Below, one piece after another: positions 6,386-12,661 of a stretch of 13,296 bases of DNA. A program made the translations under genes and the position numbers. The stretch is from Spirochaetaceae bacterium (GTDB taxonomy: Bacteria; Spirochaetota; Spirochaetia; UBA9216). The stretch covers positions 1-13,296 of the forward strand of contig JAQQAK010000043.1 in NCBI GenBank assembly GCA_028527945.1, written 5' to 3'. Below the pieces are notes generated by a model. The model searched no databases. It worked only from the letters and a program-made list of their open reading frames with translations, and had not been told where the DNA came from. The first letter of the stretch is position 1. The number at the start of each line of letters is the position of its first letter.

Positions 6386-7945
6386 TTATTCAGAATATAC
6401 AATCTCTCCGCTTCTGTTTATATAGGCAGTATTTCCATTCATATCAATTGGAGCAAGGCCATTATAGAAGGGGCCCTTGTATGACCATTCATTCTGAAGG
6501 GGGATAACGAAATTACCACGAAGATCAATAACTCCCCAGTATTCAGAGGCAAAGCGTATAAAGGCCCGGCCGTTTGAAAAGGTAGATATGTCGTCATACT
6601 GTTTGTATTTGTTATACATATCGTCTCCAGATGGGGCAAGAACAATTGCCGGAGTCTTGTTTTTATCAAGATACATGACAATATCATAGTTATCCGGATA
6701 ATCACCACGATGAACTATAACACCGGTCAGACCGTTCTGGTGCGGAGTGAGTCTCCTGACATAGTCTGCTTCATCACCAGATCTGTCCCAGTTATCCAGA
6801 ATCTCGACTCCGTTTGTATCATACTGGTAGACGCCCCTTTCACTATCGTGGTAGGTGATAACACCATCGCTGAAAAAATAGAGTTCGCCGCTTTTGTGAT
6901 AAGAAGGCTTGATTGCGCCCCTTCCGGTTGTATCTATAAAACCGTATTTCTTTGTATTGGGATACATGACACATGCCATTCCGTTTTGAAAATCAAAGGC
7001 CTTGTCAAACTGCGGTTCGATAAACTTGCTTCCTTTCGTGTCTATATAACCATAAAGGTCCTTTTTTGTACCCCAGAAACTGAATTCAACAAGGGCGAGA
7101 CCGTCTGAAAAATCATGGGGAGACATGGCCTGCTCCTTATAATACTTGATAAGATTCCCGTCCGGCAGAAAAAATACTTCGTCCCCCGTCTTGTTTATAT
7201 AAACAAAGCCCGATCGCCCGCTGACATACTCGGAATCGCTGGTTTCTGCCAAATCTGTTTTTATAGAACATCGCGCCAGCCCATCATGAAATCCGCCGAG
7301 GAATTTAAACCTTGTTCTGTCAAAGGGCAGTTCATAAGTACCTTCATAGGGTATTTCCGTGTAGTTAATGTTGCGATCTCTCAACAACACAGTTTTCTTC
7401 TGGGCATCGGCAAAGTAAAGATCATCCCAGGCCTTCTCTTCCAGAACGGTATTCCCTTCGCGATCTATAAAAAATCTTTTGTCTTTTATTGTTACAAGTG
7501 CCAGGCCATCTGAAAATTCTTCAGCCCTGTCAAAACGAGCCTCGATGACCCAATTTCCCCTTGAATCGATATAACCGTACTTACCATTGTAATACTTAAT
7601 CCGTCTCAGCACATCACTGTTGTAAATAGAGTCTTCTGCTTCTGGAGAATAATGACTATTAATCTTTGTTCTTAATGCCGTTATTTCATCATTATAAAGA
7701 GCGGTTTGTCCTTCAAGATCGCTTAACAGGTAATTAGCCTCATTAACGCAGTCTGTGTCTAAATAGTACTGAACCATACCAAGCATCCATACAGCATACT
7801 CATCTTCATTCATTGCTGCTTCTATCTGTTCAGTCTTTGCCGGTTCTTCCTTCGAGCTGTCCGCAAGCTCAGACATCATTGTAAGGCAGGATGAGAAACA
7901 TAATACTGAAACAATCAGAACCCCAAAAAGGCATTTTGTTTTCAT
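6386..7945 (-). CDS. WG-repeat lipoprotein
   Basis: A 519-residue predicted lipoprotein. The upstream in-frame ATG at 7957 is rejected because GGAGG (7951-7955) lies 5 nt before the ATG at 7945. From that start the signal peptide MKTKCLFGVLIVSVLCFSSC ends in Cys20, a relaxed lipobox. Residues about 40-105 form a helical region. From about 121 to the end come several irregular WG-type repeats: KYGYIDSRGNWVIEARFDRA, EEFSDGLALV, YGYIDTKGSKFIEPQFDKAF, DFQNGMACV, KYGFIDTTGRGAIKP, YWGVIDLRGNFVI, and FYNGLAPI near the end. WG repeats (Y/W-G-[FYV]-ID-x-x-G-x-x-VI) build beta-rich scaffolds, usually exported or on the surface; no catalytic role is known to me. It is a single-gene unit with its own promoter and terminator. 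A poly-G tract adjoins the promoter. Confidence 0.9.
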   Translation of the reverse strand: MKTKCLFGVLIVSVLCFSSCLTMMSELADSSKEEPAKTEQIEAAMNEDEYAVWMLGMVQYYLDTDCVNEANYLLSDLEGQTALYNDEITALRTKINSHYSPEAEDSIYNSDVLRRIKYYNGKYGYIDSRGNWVIEARFDRAEEFSDGLALVTIKDKRFFIDREGNTVLEEKAWDDLYFADAQKKTVLLRDRNINYTEIPYEGTYELPFDRTRFKFLGGFHDGLARCSIKTDLAETSDSEYVSGRSGFVYINKTGDEVFFLPDGNLIKYYKEQAMSPHDFSDGLALVEFSFWGTKKDLYGYIDTKGSKFIEPQFDKAFDFQNGMACVMYPNTKKYGFIDTTGRGAIKPSYHKSGELYFFSDGVITYHDSERGVYQYDTNGVEILDNWDRSGDEADYVRRLTPHQNGLTGVIVHRGDYPDNYDIVMYLDKNKTPAIVLAPSGDDMYNKYKQYDDISTFSNGRAFIRFASEYWGVIDLRGNFVIPLQNEWSYKGPFYNGLAPIDMNGNTAYINRSGEIVYSE

Positions 7946-7950
7946 TATTA

Positions 7951-7955
7951 CCTCC
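7951..7955 (-). promoter_or_regulatory. SD site that sets the WG-repeat gene start
   Basis: GGAGG on the minus strand lies inside the first codons of the longer frame (ATG GAG GTA ATA ATG). It is 5 nt from the second ATG, so that one at 7945 is the likely start. Confidence 0.7.
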
Positions 7956-7977
7956 ATATATTTATTTGTCCAGTTGT

Positions 7978-8006
7978 ATAATATATTCCTCTAAAAAAGC
8001 TGTCAA
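7978..8006 (-). promoter_or_regulatory. Strong sigma70-type promoter of the WG-repeat gene
   Basis: On the minus strand a perfect TTGACA (8001-8006), 17-nt spacer, and TATTAT (7978-7983), 32 nt before the chosen start codon. Confidence 0.7.
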
Positions 8007-8016
8007 GATTATCAGT

Positions 8017-8026
8017 CCCCCCCCCC
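8017..8026. repeat. Homopolymer tract of ten C (ten G on the coding strand)
   Basis: Ten consecutive C at 8017-8026, then T and CCC. The tract ends 10 bp upstream of the TTGACA box of the WG-repeat lipoprotein promoter. Tracts of this length slip during replication, so the promoter context may vary between cells. Confidence 0.9.
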
Positions 8027-8087
8027 TCCCAATCATGTAATTAAAAAAGAAAAACCTGTCTTACAAAAAACGCTAAAACAACATATC

Positions 8088-8105
8088 AGTTTTTAAAGAG
8101 CCTCA
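8088..8105 (+). repeat. Solo copy of an 18-nt repeat
   Basis: AGTTTTTAAAGAGCCTCA matches AGTTTTTAAAAAGCCTCA at 11792-11809 with one difference. It matches the reverse complement of TGAGGCTCTTTCAAAACT at 11769-11786, also with one difference. It lies downstream of the small membrane protein operon. Origin unknown. Confidence 0.6.
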
Positions 8106-8154
8106 CTAGACTATGAAAATGAAATGATGAGACTATAGCCGATTTGAAAGAATA

Positions 8155-8634
8155 TTAAAAATATTGTTTGTACACAATAATAATATGAACTGTATGTAGC
8201 ATAATAAAAATTAACGATACTGGAATAAATATCATTCTTTTATATTTATTAGCACTCAATAAACCTATTCCAAGTAGCCATATAATAGCTGTATAGGCGG
8301 GAGCACAAAATCCTATAAAACTGGTTGCAAACATACTTTCATGAGCAAACATCTGAATTGACCATGAAGAAAAATAAATGATTATTCCGATAATAAAAAT
8401 TAAAAGACCAGCCTTCTGCAATCTCGTTTTAAGTTCAATGACAATGAAAAAGGTAAATGTAAAAGTTATATATCTAAAAATACTTTCAAAAGTAAGAATG
8501 ATACGAGGAATATTTTTAGTAAAATTTTCTATTAAAAAAACTTCAGGTAGTTTTGCATAAAAGATAATATTCCATAACATAGCAATTAATAATAGAAGTC
8601 CACCATTTAGAAGGTATTGTCTTTTGAATTTCAT
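8155..8634 (-). CDS. Small multispanning membrane protein
   Basis: A 159-residue hydrophobic protein that I cannot assign to a family. Hydrophobic segments are seen at roughly residues 9-28 (after a KFKRQ start), 45-66, 73-92, 100-123 and 130-152, so four or five membrane helices are likely; the C-terminus YKQYF is short. The longer frame back to 8658 would need a TTG start. The ATG at 8634 has AAGGAG 9 nt upstream and is preferred. That SD overlaps the stop codon of the preceding membrane protein gene, 13 nt away, so the two are probably coupled in translation and may act together. It is the third and last gene of the PadR operon. Confidence 0.78.
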   Translation of the reverse strand: MKFKRQYLLNGGLLLLIAMLWNIIFYAKLPEVFLIENFTKNIPRIILTFESIFRYITFTFTFFIVIELKTRLQKAGLLIFIIGIIIYFSSWSIQMFAHESMFATSFIGFCAPAYTAIIWLLGIGLLSANKYKRMIFIPVSLIFIMLHTVHIIIVYKQYF

Positions 8635-8647
8635 AGTCCTCTTCTCC

Positions 8648-9082
8648 TTATAATTCAATTCTTGAAACCAGATAATGAAAAATTAAAAATACGATAGAAA
8701 ATAGCAACATGGGTATAGATTTCAAAACAACTGAAGAGAGTATAAGAAATACCGTTGGCGCAAAAACAAGAGGAAGGGGGATTATCAGCCTCTTGAGAAA
8801 ATATTCTCTTTCAAAATTGAATCTAACAAGCCTTATCCAGGCAATATAATACAGAACCAGCAACAGAATCATGGCAAGAGTCAGAAGCTTGTAAAAAGGC
8901 CCATCCATATTTATCTTATAAAAAATAGGAAGAATTACAGTTCCAAACCGTGAAAGATTTTCCAGTACAGTTAGAATAATATGAGCCTTGTTGCCGCTTG
9001 TTTCTATTTCACCCTTATAAATAACAATAAGAAGGTTTGGCAGCAATATTAAAACAGGAATTATTATACCGTTTTTAATCAT
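8648..9082 (-). CDS. Small multispanning membrane protein next to PadR
   Basis: A 144-residue membrane protein of unknown family, with about four hydrophobic helices (near residues 5-23, 39-57, 65-84 and a long hydrophobic stretch from 97 to the C-terminus, possibly two helices). Arg/Lys-rich loops lie between them (WIRLVRFNFEREYFLKR). The frame is open to 9112, but GGAG at 9090-9093 is 7 nt from the ATG at 9082. With that start the first eight bases (ATGATTAA) contain the PadR stop codon, a classic coupling overlap. Both small membrane proteins depend on PadR transcription and resemble the membrane components often paired with PadR regulators, though no transport motif is visible. Confidence 0.78.
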   Translation of the reverse strand: MIKNGIIIPVLILLPNLLIVIYKGEIETSGNKAHIILTVLENLSRFGTVILPIFYKINMDGPFYKLLTLAMILLLVLYYIAWIRLVRFNFEREYFLKRLIIPLPLVFAPTVFLILSSVVLKSIPMLLFSIVFLIFHYLVSRIEL

Positions 9083-9623
9083 CCACATTCTCCAAAAAAG
9101 TTTTTGCCTCATTCCCCCACTTTACAAATGCTTCTTCCATGTAGATACCGAATAAAAGAGTCAAATATCTGTATTTATGATCCTTATTATCCAGGGCGGC
9201 AGATAAATTACTATCAAACTTTTCGTATAATTTTATTTTGTTAGAATGTCTGTCTATAAAATCATCTATATTTTTAATAGTAATATCTTTTTTGATCTCA
9301 GCAGAAAAATAGAGTTTCAGCAAAAACTCAAATTTTATTCTTTCATCCCTGGTTGAGCTTTCAAGCCAGCTAATTAGCTCTGTCCGCCCCGTCTCTGTTA
9401 TCGAATATATTTTCTTTAAGGAACCATTTTCAGAGTTATCTATTCTGCAACTGATAAACTTATAATTTTCAAGTTTTTTTAATTCAGGATAAATTTGCCC
9501 ATAGCTGATATCCCAAAAGTTTGAAAGATTATTCTCTACCTGCTTCTTTATATCATAGCCGGTTAAATCTTCATGATTCAACAAACCAAGAATTACATAC
9601 TTTGTCCTGTTTTCTTTCGGCAT
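9075..9623 (-). CDS. PadR-family transcriptional regulator
   Basis: A 182-residue PadR protein. The N-terminal winged helix spans about 1-85: YVILGLLNHEDLTGYDIKKQVE, then FWDISYGQIYPELKKLE in the recognition region, and the wing KKIYSITETGRTELISWL. A helical C-terminal dimerisation domain (about 95-178) makes it the longer VirA-alpha-type PadR. GGAG at 9631-9634 is 7 nt from the ATG. It heads an operon with two membrane proteins and diverges from a Crp/Fnr-family regulator. PadR proteins commonly repress their own operon and respond to hydrophobic compounds or envelope stress. The promoter region has palindromes that could serve as its site. Confidence 0.93.
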   Translation of the reverse strand: MPKENRTKYVILGLLNHEDLTGYDIKKQVENNLSNFWDISYGQIYPELKKLENYKFISCRIDNSENGSLKKIYSITETGRTELISWLESSTRDERIKFEFLLKLYFSAEIKKDITIKNIDDFIDRHSNKIKLYEKFDSNLSAALDNKDHKYRYLTLLFGIYMEEAFVKWGNEAKTFLENVDD

Positions 9624-9660
9624 TCTCTTTCTCCAGTTAATTAAGCAGTTTTACATCTAA

Positions 9661-9689
9661 ATGATATATATCTTTTTGATACATGTCAA
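9661..9689 (-). promoter_or_regulatory. Sigma70-type promoter of the PadR operon
   Basis: On the minus strand TTGACA (9684-9689), 17-nt spacer, TATCAT (9661-9666), giving a leader of about 30 nt before the PadR start. The palindrome GATATATATC (9663-9672) overlaps the -10 and is a possible PadR operator. Confidence 0.65.
9676..9689. promoter_or_regulatory. FNR/CRP-type box between the divergent regulators
   Basis: TTGATACATGTCAA matches the FNR-type consensus TTGAT-N4-ATCAA at nine of ten defined positions. It covers the -35 of the PadR promoter and lies about 24 bp upstream of the presumed -35 of the Crp/Fnr gene. A bound regulator could thus block padR and act at its own promoter. Short AT-rich boxes arise by chance. 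Confidence 0.4.
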
Positions 9690-9712
9690 TTACAAAAATA
9701 CATTTACATTGA

Positions 9713-9742
9713 TTAGAACATTTTACGTCATTAAGCTATACT
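9713..9742 (+). promoter_or_regulatory. Possible promoter of a leaderless Crp/Fnr transcript
   Basis: TTAGAA (9713-9718), 18 nt, TATACT (9737-9742), then six bases to the ATG at 9749. No SD is present before this ATG. The spacing would start the RNA at or next to the start codon. Confidence 0.35.
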
Positions 9743-9748
9743 TGCATC

Positions 9749-10327
9749 ATGGATGATTATAATTACTTCTTCTCATCTATAGAAAGATGGCAGGCAGTTA
9801 ATACTGAACACAAGATACTTGCAGAAAAATACTGGAAACCAAGAACCTACAAACAAAATGAATACGTCCAACGCGCCGGAGAGAAGGCAGGAGGTATGGG
9901 CTTTATAGTCAAAGGTCTTTTCCGCTTCTTCTATATAGACAATGAGGGCCGCGAACATGTAAAAACCTTTGCGTCCGAAGGAGAATATGTCACAAGTTTT
10001 GCAGCATTAATAACTGGAGAGCCTAGCAGCTACTTCATTCAGGCAATTGAAGACTCAAGAATACTGTTTATTGACCGGCAAAATTATCTACAAGGGATTG
10101 AACAAAACTCGTTATGGAATACCATGGCGCGAAAAACAATAGAAAATGTTTTGATAGAGAAAGTTCATCATGAATCATGTCTGCTAACAATGGACGCTTC
10201 TGAACGATATGAAGATTTTGTCATGAGATATCCGGATCTTAACAACAGGCTTAGACTAAAGGATATTGCTTCATATCTTGGAATGACAGATGTAAGCCTT
10301 AGCCGCATTCGAAAGATACGTTCTTAA
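9749..10327 (+). CDS. Crp/Fnr-family transcriptional regulator
   Basis: A 192-residue regulator. A cyclic-nucleotide-binding-type beta barrel spans about 25-110: KQNEYVQRAGEKAGGMGFIVKG, then FASEGEYVTSFAALITGEPSS and IEDSRILFIDRQ. A dimer helix is followed by a C-terminal helix-turn-helix, LRLKDIASYLGMTDVSLSRIRK (about 168-189). The PSSYFIQA stretch differs from the cAMP-binding phosphate cassette (GE-ARAA-type), so cAMP binding is doubtful. With a single cysteine (C147) it cannot hold an FNR-type Fe-S cluster. It resembles the orphan Crp/Fnr proteins frequent in Bacteroidota and spirochaetes. No SD; probably leaderless. It diverges from padR and precedes an aldehyde dehydrogenase by 65 nt, which it may control. 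Confidence 0.92.
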   Translation: MDDYNYFFSSIERWQAVNTEHKILAEKYWKPRTYKQNEYVQRAGEKAGGMGFIVKGLFRFFYIDNEGREHVKTFASEGEYVTSFAALITGEPSSYFIQAIEDSRILFIDRQNYLQGIEQNSLWNTMARKTIENVLIEKVHHESCLLTMDASERYEDFVMRYPDLNNRLRLKDIASYLGMTDVSLSRIRKIRS

Positions 10328-10361
10328 CATAGGTAAAGGAAAACTTATCCATAAACTACTA

Positions 10362-10382
10362 CCTTGAAAAAAACAATCAAGG
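10362..10382 (+). promoter_or_regulatory. Small hairpin over the aldehyde dehydrogenase SD
   Basis: CCTTGA (10362-10367) and TCAAGG (10377-10382) pair around a 9-nt A-rich loop. The right arm includes most of the SD AAGGAG (10379-10384), so the fold would hide the ribosome site. Six base pairs is weak, and chance is possible. Confidence 0.3.
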
Positions 10383-10392
10383 AGTAAACTAA

Positions 10393-11757
10393 ATGAAACA
10401 TTCTCAAGCAAAACTTATTGTTGAAGAACACAGAGCATGGGCCTTCAACAATTTAAACCGAAATCCTAAAACACGTATAGCGGCTCTTAATACGTTAGAA
10501 ATGGCTTTAAAACTAAATAGAGAACAGCTATTATCTGCACTGGCTGACGATTTGGGAAAACCGTCGATGGAATCATATTCATCAGAATTATCATTAATTA
10601 TCCATGAAATTCGATACGCAAAAAAGCAATTAAAAAAATGGATAAAACCAAAACATACAGGCATTATAAACAGAGGTCTAATAGTAAGAGAACCATTCGG
10701 CGCAGCATTAATAATAGGGCCATGGAACTATCCTGCTCAGTTAACTTTAGTTCCACTTGTTTCAGCATTAGCAGCCGGTAATGGAGTAACAGTAAAACCT
10801 TCTGAGTTAGCACCAAAAACTGCGGAGGTTATATGTTCAATGCTCCAAGAAGCCTTTGAACCCAAAATGGTTAAAGTAGTTTTGGGAGACGCCGAAACAG
10901 CCAAAGTTCTGCTAAATTCAGGCTATGACAAGATTTTTTTCACAGGTAGTCCAAAAGTTGGAGCGCTTGTAGCAGAACAAGCAGCACGGTCCCACAGCGA
11001 TGTAACACTCGAACTGGGAGGGAAAAGCCCTGTTATAATAGATGAAGATTCCAATATTGAATTCGCGGCAAAACGTATAGCATGGGGAAAATTTCTTAAT
11101 GCTGGACAAACCTGCATAGCACCGGATTACATTCTTATACATGAAAACATAAAAGAAAATTTTTTAAATACCCTGAAAGAAACTCTTGTTGAGTTCTTTG
11201 GACAAGATCCAAAATCAAGTCCTGACTATGGACGTATTGTTAATCAAAAACACTTTGATCGCTTAACAGATATGATAAATGAAGTGTCAACGATTTATGG
11301 AGGGCAATCAGATAGGAATATATTATTTATTGAGCCAACAATTATGACAGCCAACATGGACTCTTTGTCAATGAAGGAAGAAATCTTTGGCCCCGTACTG
11401 CCTATACTGTCATGGAAATCGTTTGATGAAATCAAGAAAATCATTAGTGTAAACTCAAATCCTTTAGCTGTATATTGTTTTTCTAACGACAAACAATTTC
11501 AGAAACGTATTATCACAGAAATTCCCTTTGGAGGAGGAGCAATAAACGATACAATTCTACAGATTTCAGACCCAAACCTCCCCTTCGGCGGAAGAGGGAC
11601 CAGTGGACGAGGAAACTATCATGGAAAGTGGGGATTTGAAACCTTTACCCATACAAAGGGGATAAAACTCGCCAAACAAGGAAAAGTTTCCTCTACACGA
11701 TTTCCACCATACAAACCTATCCCTGAAAAAATTCGTCGAATACTTTTTGGAATATAA
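10393..11757 (+). CDS. Class 3 (fatty/aromatic aldehyde type) NAD(P)-dependent aldehyde dehydrogenase
   Basis: A 454-residue aldehyde dehydrogenase oxidising aldehydes to acids with NAD(P). Motifs in order: GPWNYP (109-114, oxyanion Asn112), VKPSELAP (134-141, cofactor lysine K135), FFTGS (182-186), the general base E207 in LELGGKSP, the nucleophile C241 in NAGQTCIAPDY, EEIFGPVLP (329-337), and PFGGRGTSGRGNYHGKWGFETFTH (397-420). The short length, the GRGNYHGK ending and the basic C-terminal tail (KPIPEKIRRILFGI) mark the ALDH3 group, which includes fatty aldehyde, benzaldehyde and coniferyl aldehyde dehydrogenases. All catalytic residues are present. AAGGAG lies 8 nt before the ATG. It follows the Crp/Fnr regulator by 65 nt and ends before a long hairpin. 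Confidence 0.95.
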   Translation: MKHSQAKLIVEEHRAWAFNNLNRNPKTRIAALNTLEMALKLNREQLLSALADDLGKPSMESYSSELSLIIHEIRYAKKQLKKWIKPKHTGIINRGLIVREPFGAALIIGPWNYPAQLTLVPLVSALAAGNGVTVKPSELAPKTAEVICSMLQEAFEPKMVKVVLGDAETAKVLLNSGYDKIFFTGSPKVGALVAEQAARSHSDVTLELGGKSPVIIDEDSNIEFAAKRIAWGKFLNAGQTCIAPDYILIHENIKENFLNTLKETLVEFFGQDPKSSPDYGRIVNQKHFDRLTDMINEVSTIYGGQSDRNILFIEPTIMTANMDSLSMKEEIFGPVLPILSWKSFDEIKKIISVNSNPLAVYCFSNDKQFQKRIITEIPFGGGAINDTILQISDPNLPFGGRGTSGRGNYHGKWGFETFTHTKGIKLAKQGKVSSTRFPPYKPIPEKIRRILFGI

Positions 11758-11767
11758 AAAAACATAG

Positions 11768-11810
11768 ATGAGGCTCTTTCAAAACTTCCTAAGTTTTTAA
11801 AAAGCCTCAT
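11768..11810. terminator. 19-bp-arm hairpin after the aldehyde dehydrogenase
   Basis: ATGAGGCTCTTTCAAAACT and AGTTTTTAAAAAGCCTCAT form an inverted repeat with two mismatches and a 5-nt loop, 10 nt past the stop codon. On the plus strand no U-run follows. On the minus strand seven T (11756-11762) come 5 nt later, so it may terminate transcription in both directions. Its arms are copies of the repeat at 8088-8105. Confidence 0.55.
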
Positions 11811-11827
11811 ATGAAATATCTCATGGA

Positions 11828-11859
11828 GTTTAGTTATTCGTACCAAACAAAAACTAAAC
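11828..11859. repeat. Perfect 8-bp inverted repeat
   Basis: GTTTAGTT (11828-11835) and AACTAAAC (11852-11859) pair around a 16-nt loop in the non-coding stretch after the aldehyde dehydrogenase. No adjoining U-run; role unknown. Confidence 0.35.
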
Positions 11860-11935
11860 ATCCTACTTAACTAACAAAACTCTATAGAAACTATAGCCTC
11901 TTAGATATCCACTTATGCCTTTTTACAGAAAGCTA

Positions 11936-12442
11936 TTAAAAGCAATAGAAACCTTTTCCTATAGAAGGACTCAGGCATTCACTTTTTAAATCTGTTTTCG
12001 GAACCTTTCCATGAATAAACAGTAAATAATGCAGATATTTTACAGAATTACTATTTGGAATAAGGAATTTATACCGCTGTCCTCTGTAATGAAAACTGAA
12101 ATCTTTATTTAAACCTTCTACATATCATTCCAGCTCCCGGGTATCAAAAGCAAGAGGGGCTTTAGACGTGTACGGAATAAATTTGAGTTGTTCTTTATAT
12201 AGAACAAGCTTTCCTTTTCCATATTTACTATATTTCCTTCCACCATTCCAAAGGCCACGACCTTGTCCGCGATAGATCATAAACACAATATTCTCAGAAG
12301 AGGTTAATACATTATTGGCAGAACCGGAGTTAAGCAAACTCAATATCATTTGCTTTTGATAATCAGACCAATCTTGAATATCCTTGATTCTTTTAGAAGT
12401 AAGGACGATTCCGCCCCATACATCCAGAGACCATACTGCTAC
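11936..12442 (-). pseudogene. Decayed gene, N-terminus missing, in-frame TGA
   Basis: One minus-strand frame is open from a TAG (12443-12445) to TAA (11936-11938), broken only by a TGA at 12125-12127. Before it the frame reads VWSLDVWGGIVL, SKRIKDIQDWSDYQKQMILS and, near the middle, GLWNGGRKYSKYGKGKLVLY and EQLKFIPYTSKAPLAFDTRELE. After it comes YVEGLNKDFSFHYRGQRYKF and LIPNSNSVKYLHYLLFIHGK. Both halves look like natural protein, and the join has the strand pattern of a GRAM/PH-like domain (GKLVLYKEQLKFIPY, then FHYRGQRYKFLIPN). No ATG precedes VWSLDV, and the frame starts right at a terminator hairpin, so the 5' part is lost. I cannot name the family. If the ATG at 12349 were used, a 74-residue product is possible, but no SD is evident. 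Confidence 0.55.
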
Positions 12443-12661
12443 CTATAAAAAAACACAAGACTTTCGAGGCCTTGTGTTTTTTATAAAATCAACCACTCTG
12501 AAGCAAAGCAAACACAGGTTGGTTCTGCAAGTAATGGGTTTAGACGGTCGCCGCTTTCTACCCAACACAAAAATACTCTTTCCAAATAGAAGATTCCGCA
12601 TGTAGAATCCTGCTAAAGCAGGTCGTGGTATTAAACCTTCCCGGCGAATAAAAGATTTTTT
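12443..12661. other. Non-coding stretch with several small palindromes
   Basis: No convincing gene in about 220 bases; a 73-codon plus-strand frame (12384-12605) runs through hairpins and looks non-coding. Besides the terminator there are three folds. One is a bulged hairpin with TGGGT (12535-12539) and AGA pairing with TCT and ACCCA (12560-12564), with CGG-CCG at its tip. Another is GATTC/GAATC (12592-12609). The third is CCTGC-TAAA-GCAGG (12609-12622). They could be 3'-end structures of the SPFH mRNA or the remains of an element. Confidence 0.4.
12448..12482. terminator. Bidirectional intrinsic terminator
   Basis: AAAAAACACAAG (12448-12459) and CTTGTGTTTTTT (12471-12482) form a perfect 12-bp stem, whose 11-nt loop can pair further. 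T-rich ends lie on both strands. It is the first strong terminator downstream of the SPFH gene on the minus strand, about 180 nt past its stop. Confidence 0.75.

Noticed and set aside
6710..7513. Two 132-codon plus-strand frames inside the WG-repeat gene
   Set aside because: They are shadows of the repeat-bearing minus-strand gene; repeated sequence in one strand leaves the other open.
8635..8658. TTG start adding eight residues to the last membrane protein
   Set aside because: The added codons contain the SD for the ATG at 8634 and the end of the preceding gene.
9749..10327. Naming the regulator as a true FNR or cAMP receptor
   Set aside because: Only one cysteine is present, so no Fe-S cluster of FNR type. 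The cAMP phosphate-binding motif is not seen.
8088..11809. A composite transposon bounded by the inverted 18-nt repeats
   Set aside because: The GAGG ends face inwards, no transposase lies between, and the enclosed genes form two ordinary regulated units.
12125..12127. TGA read as selenocysteine in the broken gene
   Set aside because: No GC-rich SECIS-like hairpin follows the TGA on the minus strand, the N-terminus is missing as well, and no selenoprotein family is recognisable.
12535..12566. Integron attC site (ACCCAAC fits RYYYAAC; bulged hairpin)
   Set aside because: A matching GTTRRRY partner at the right distance was not found, and no integrase or cassette series is present.
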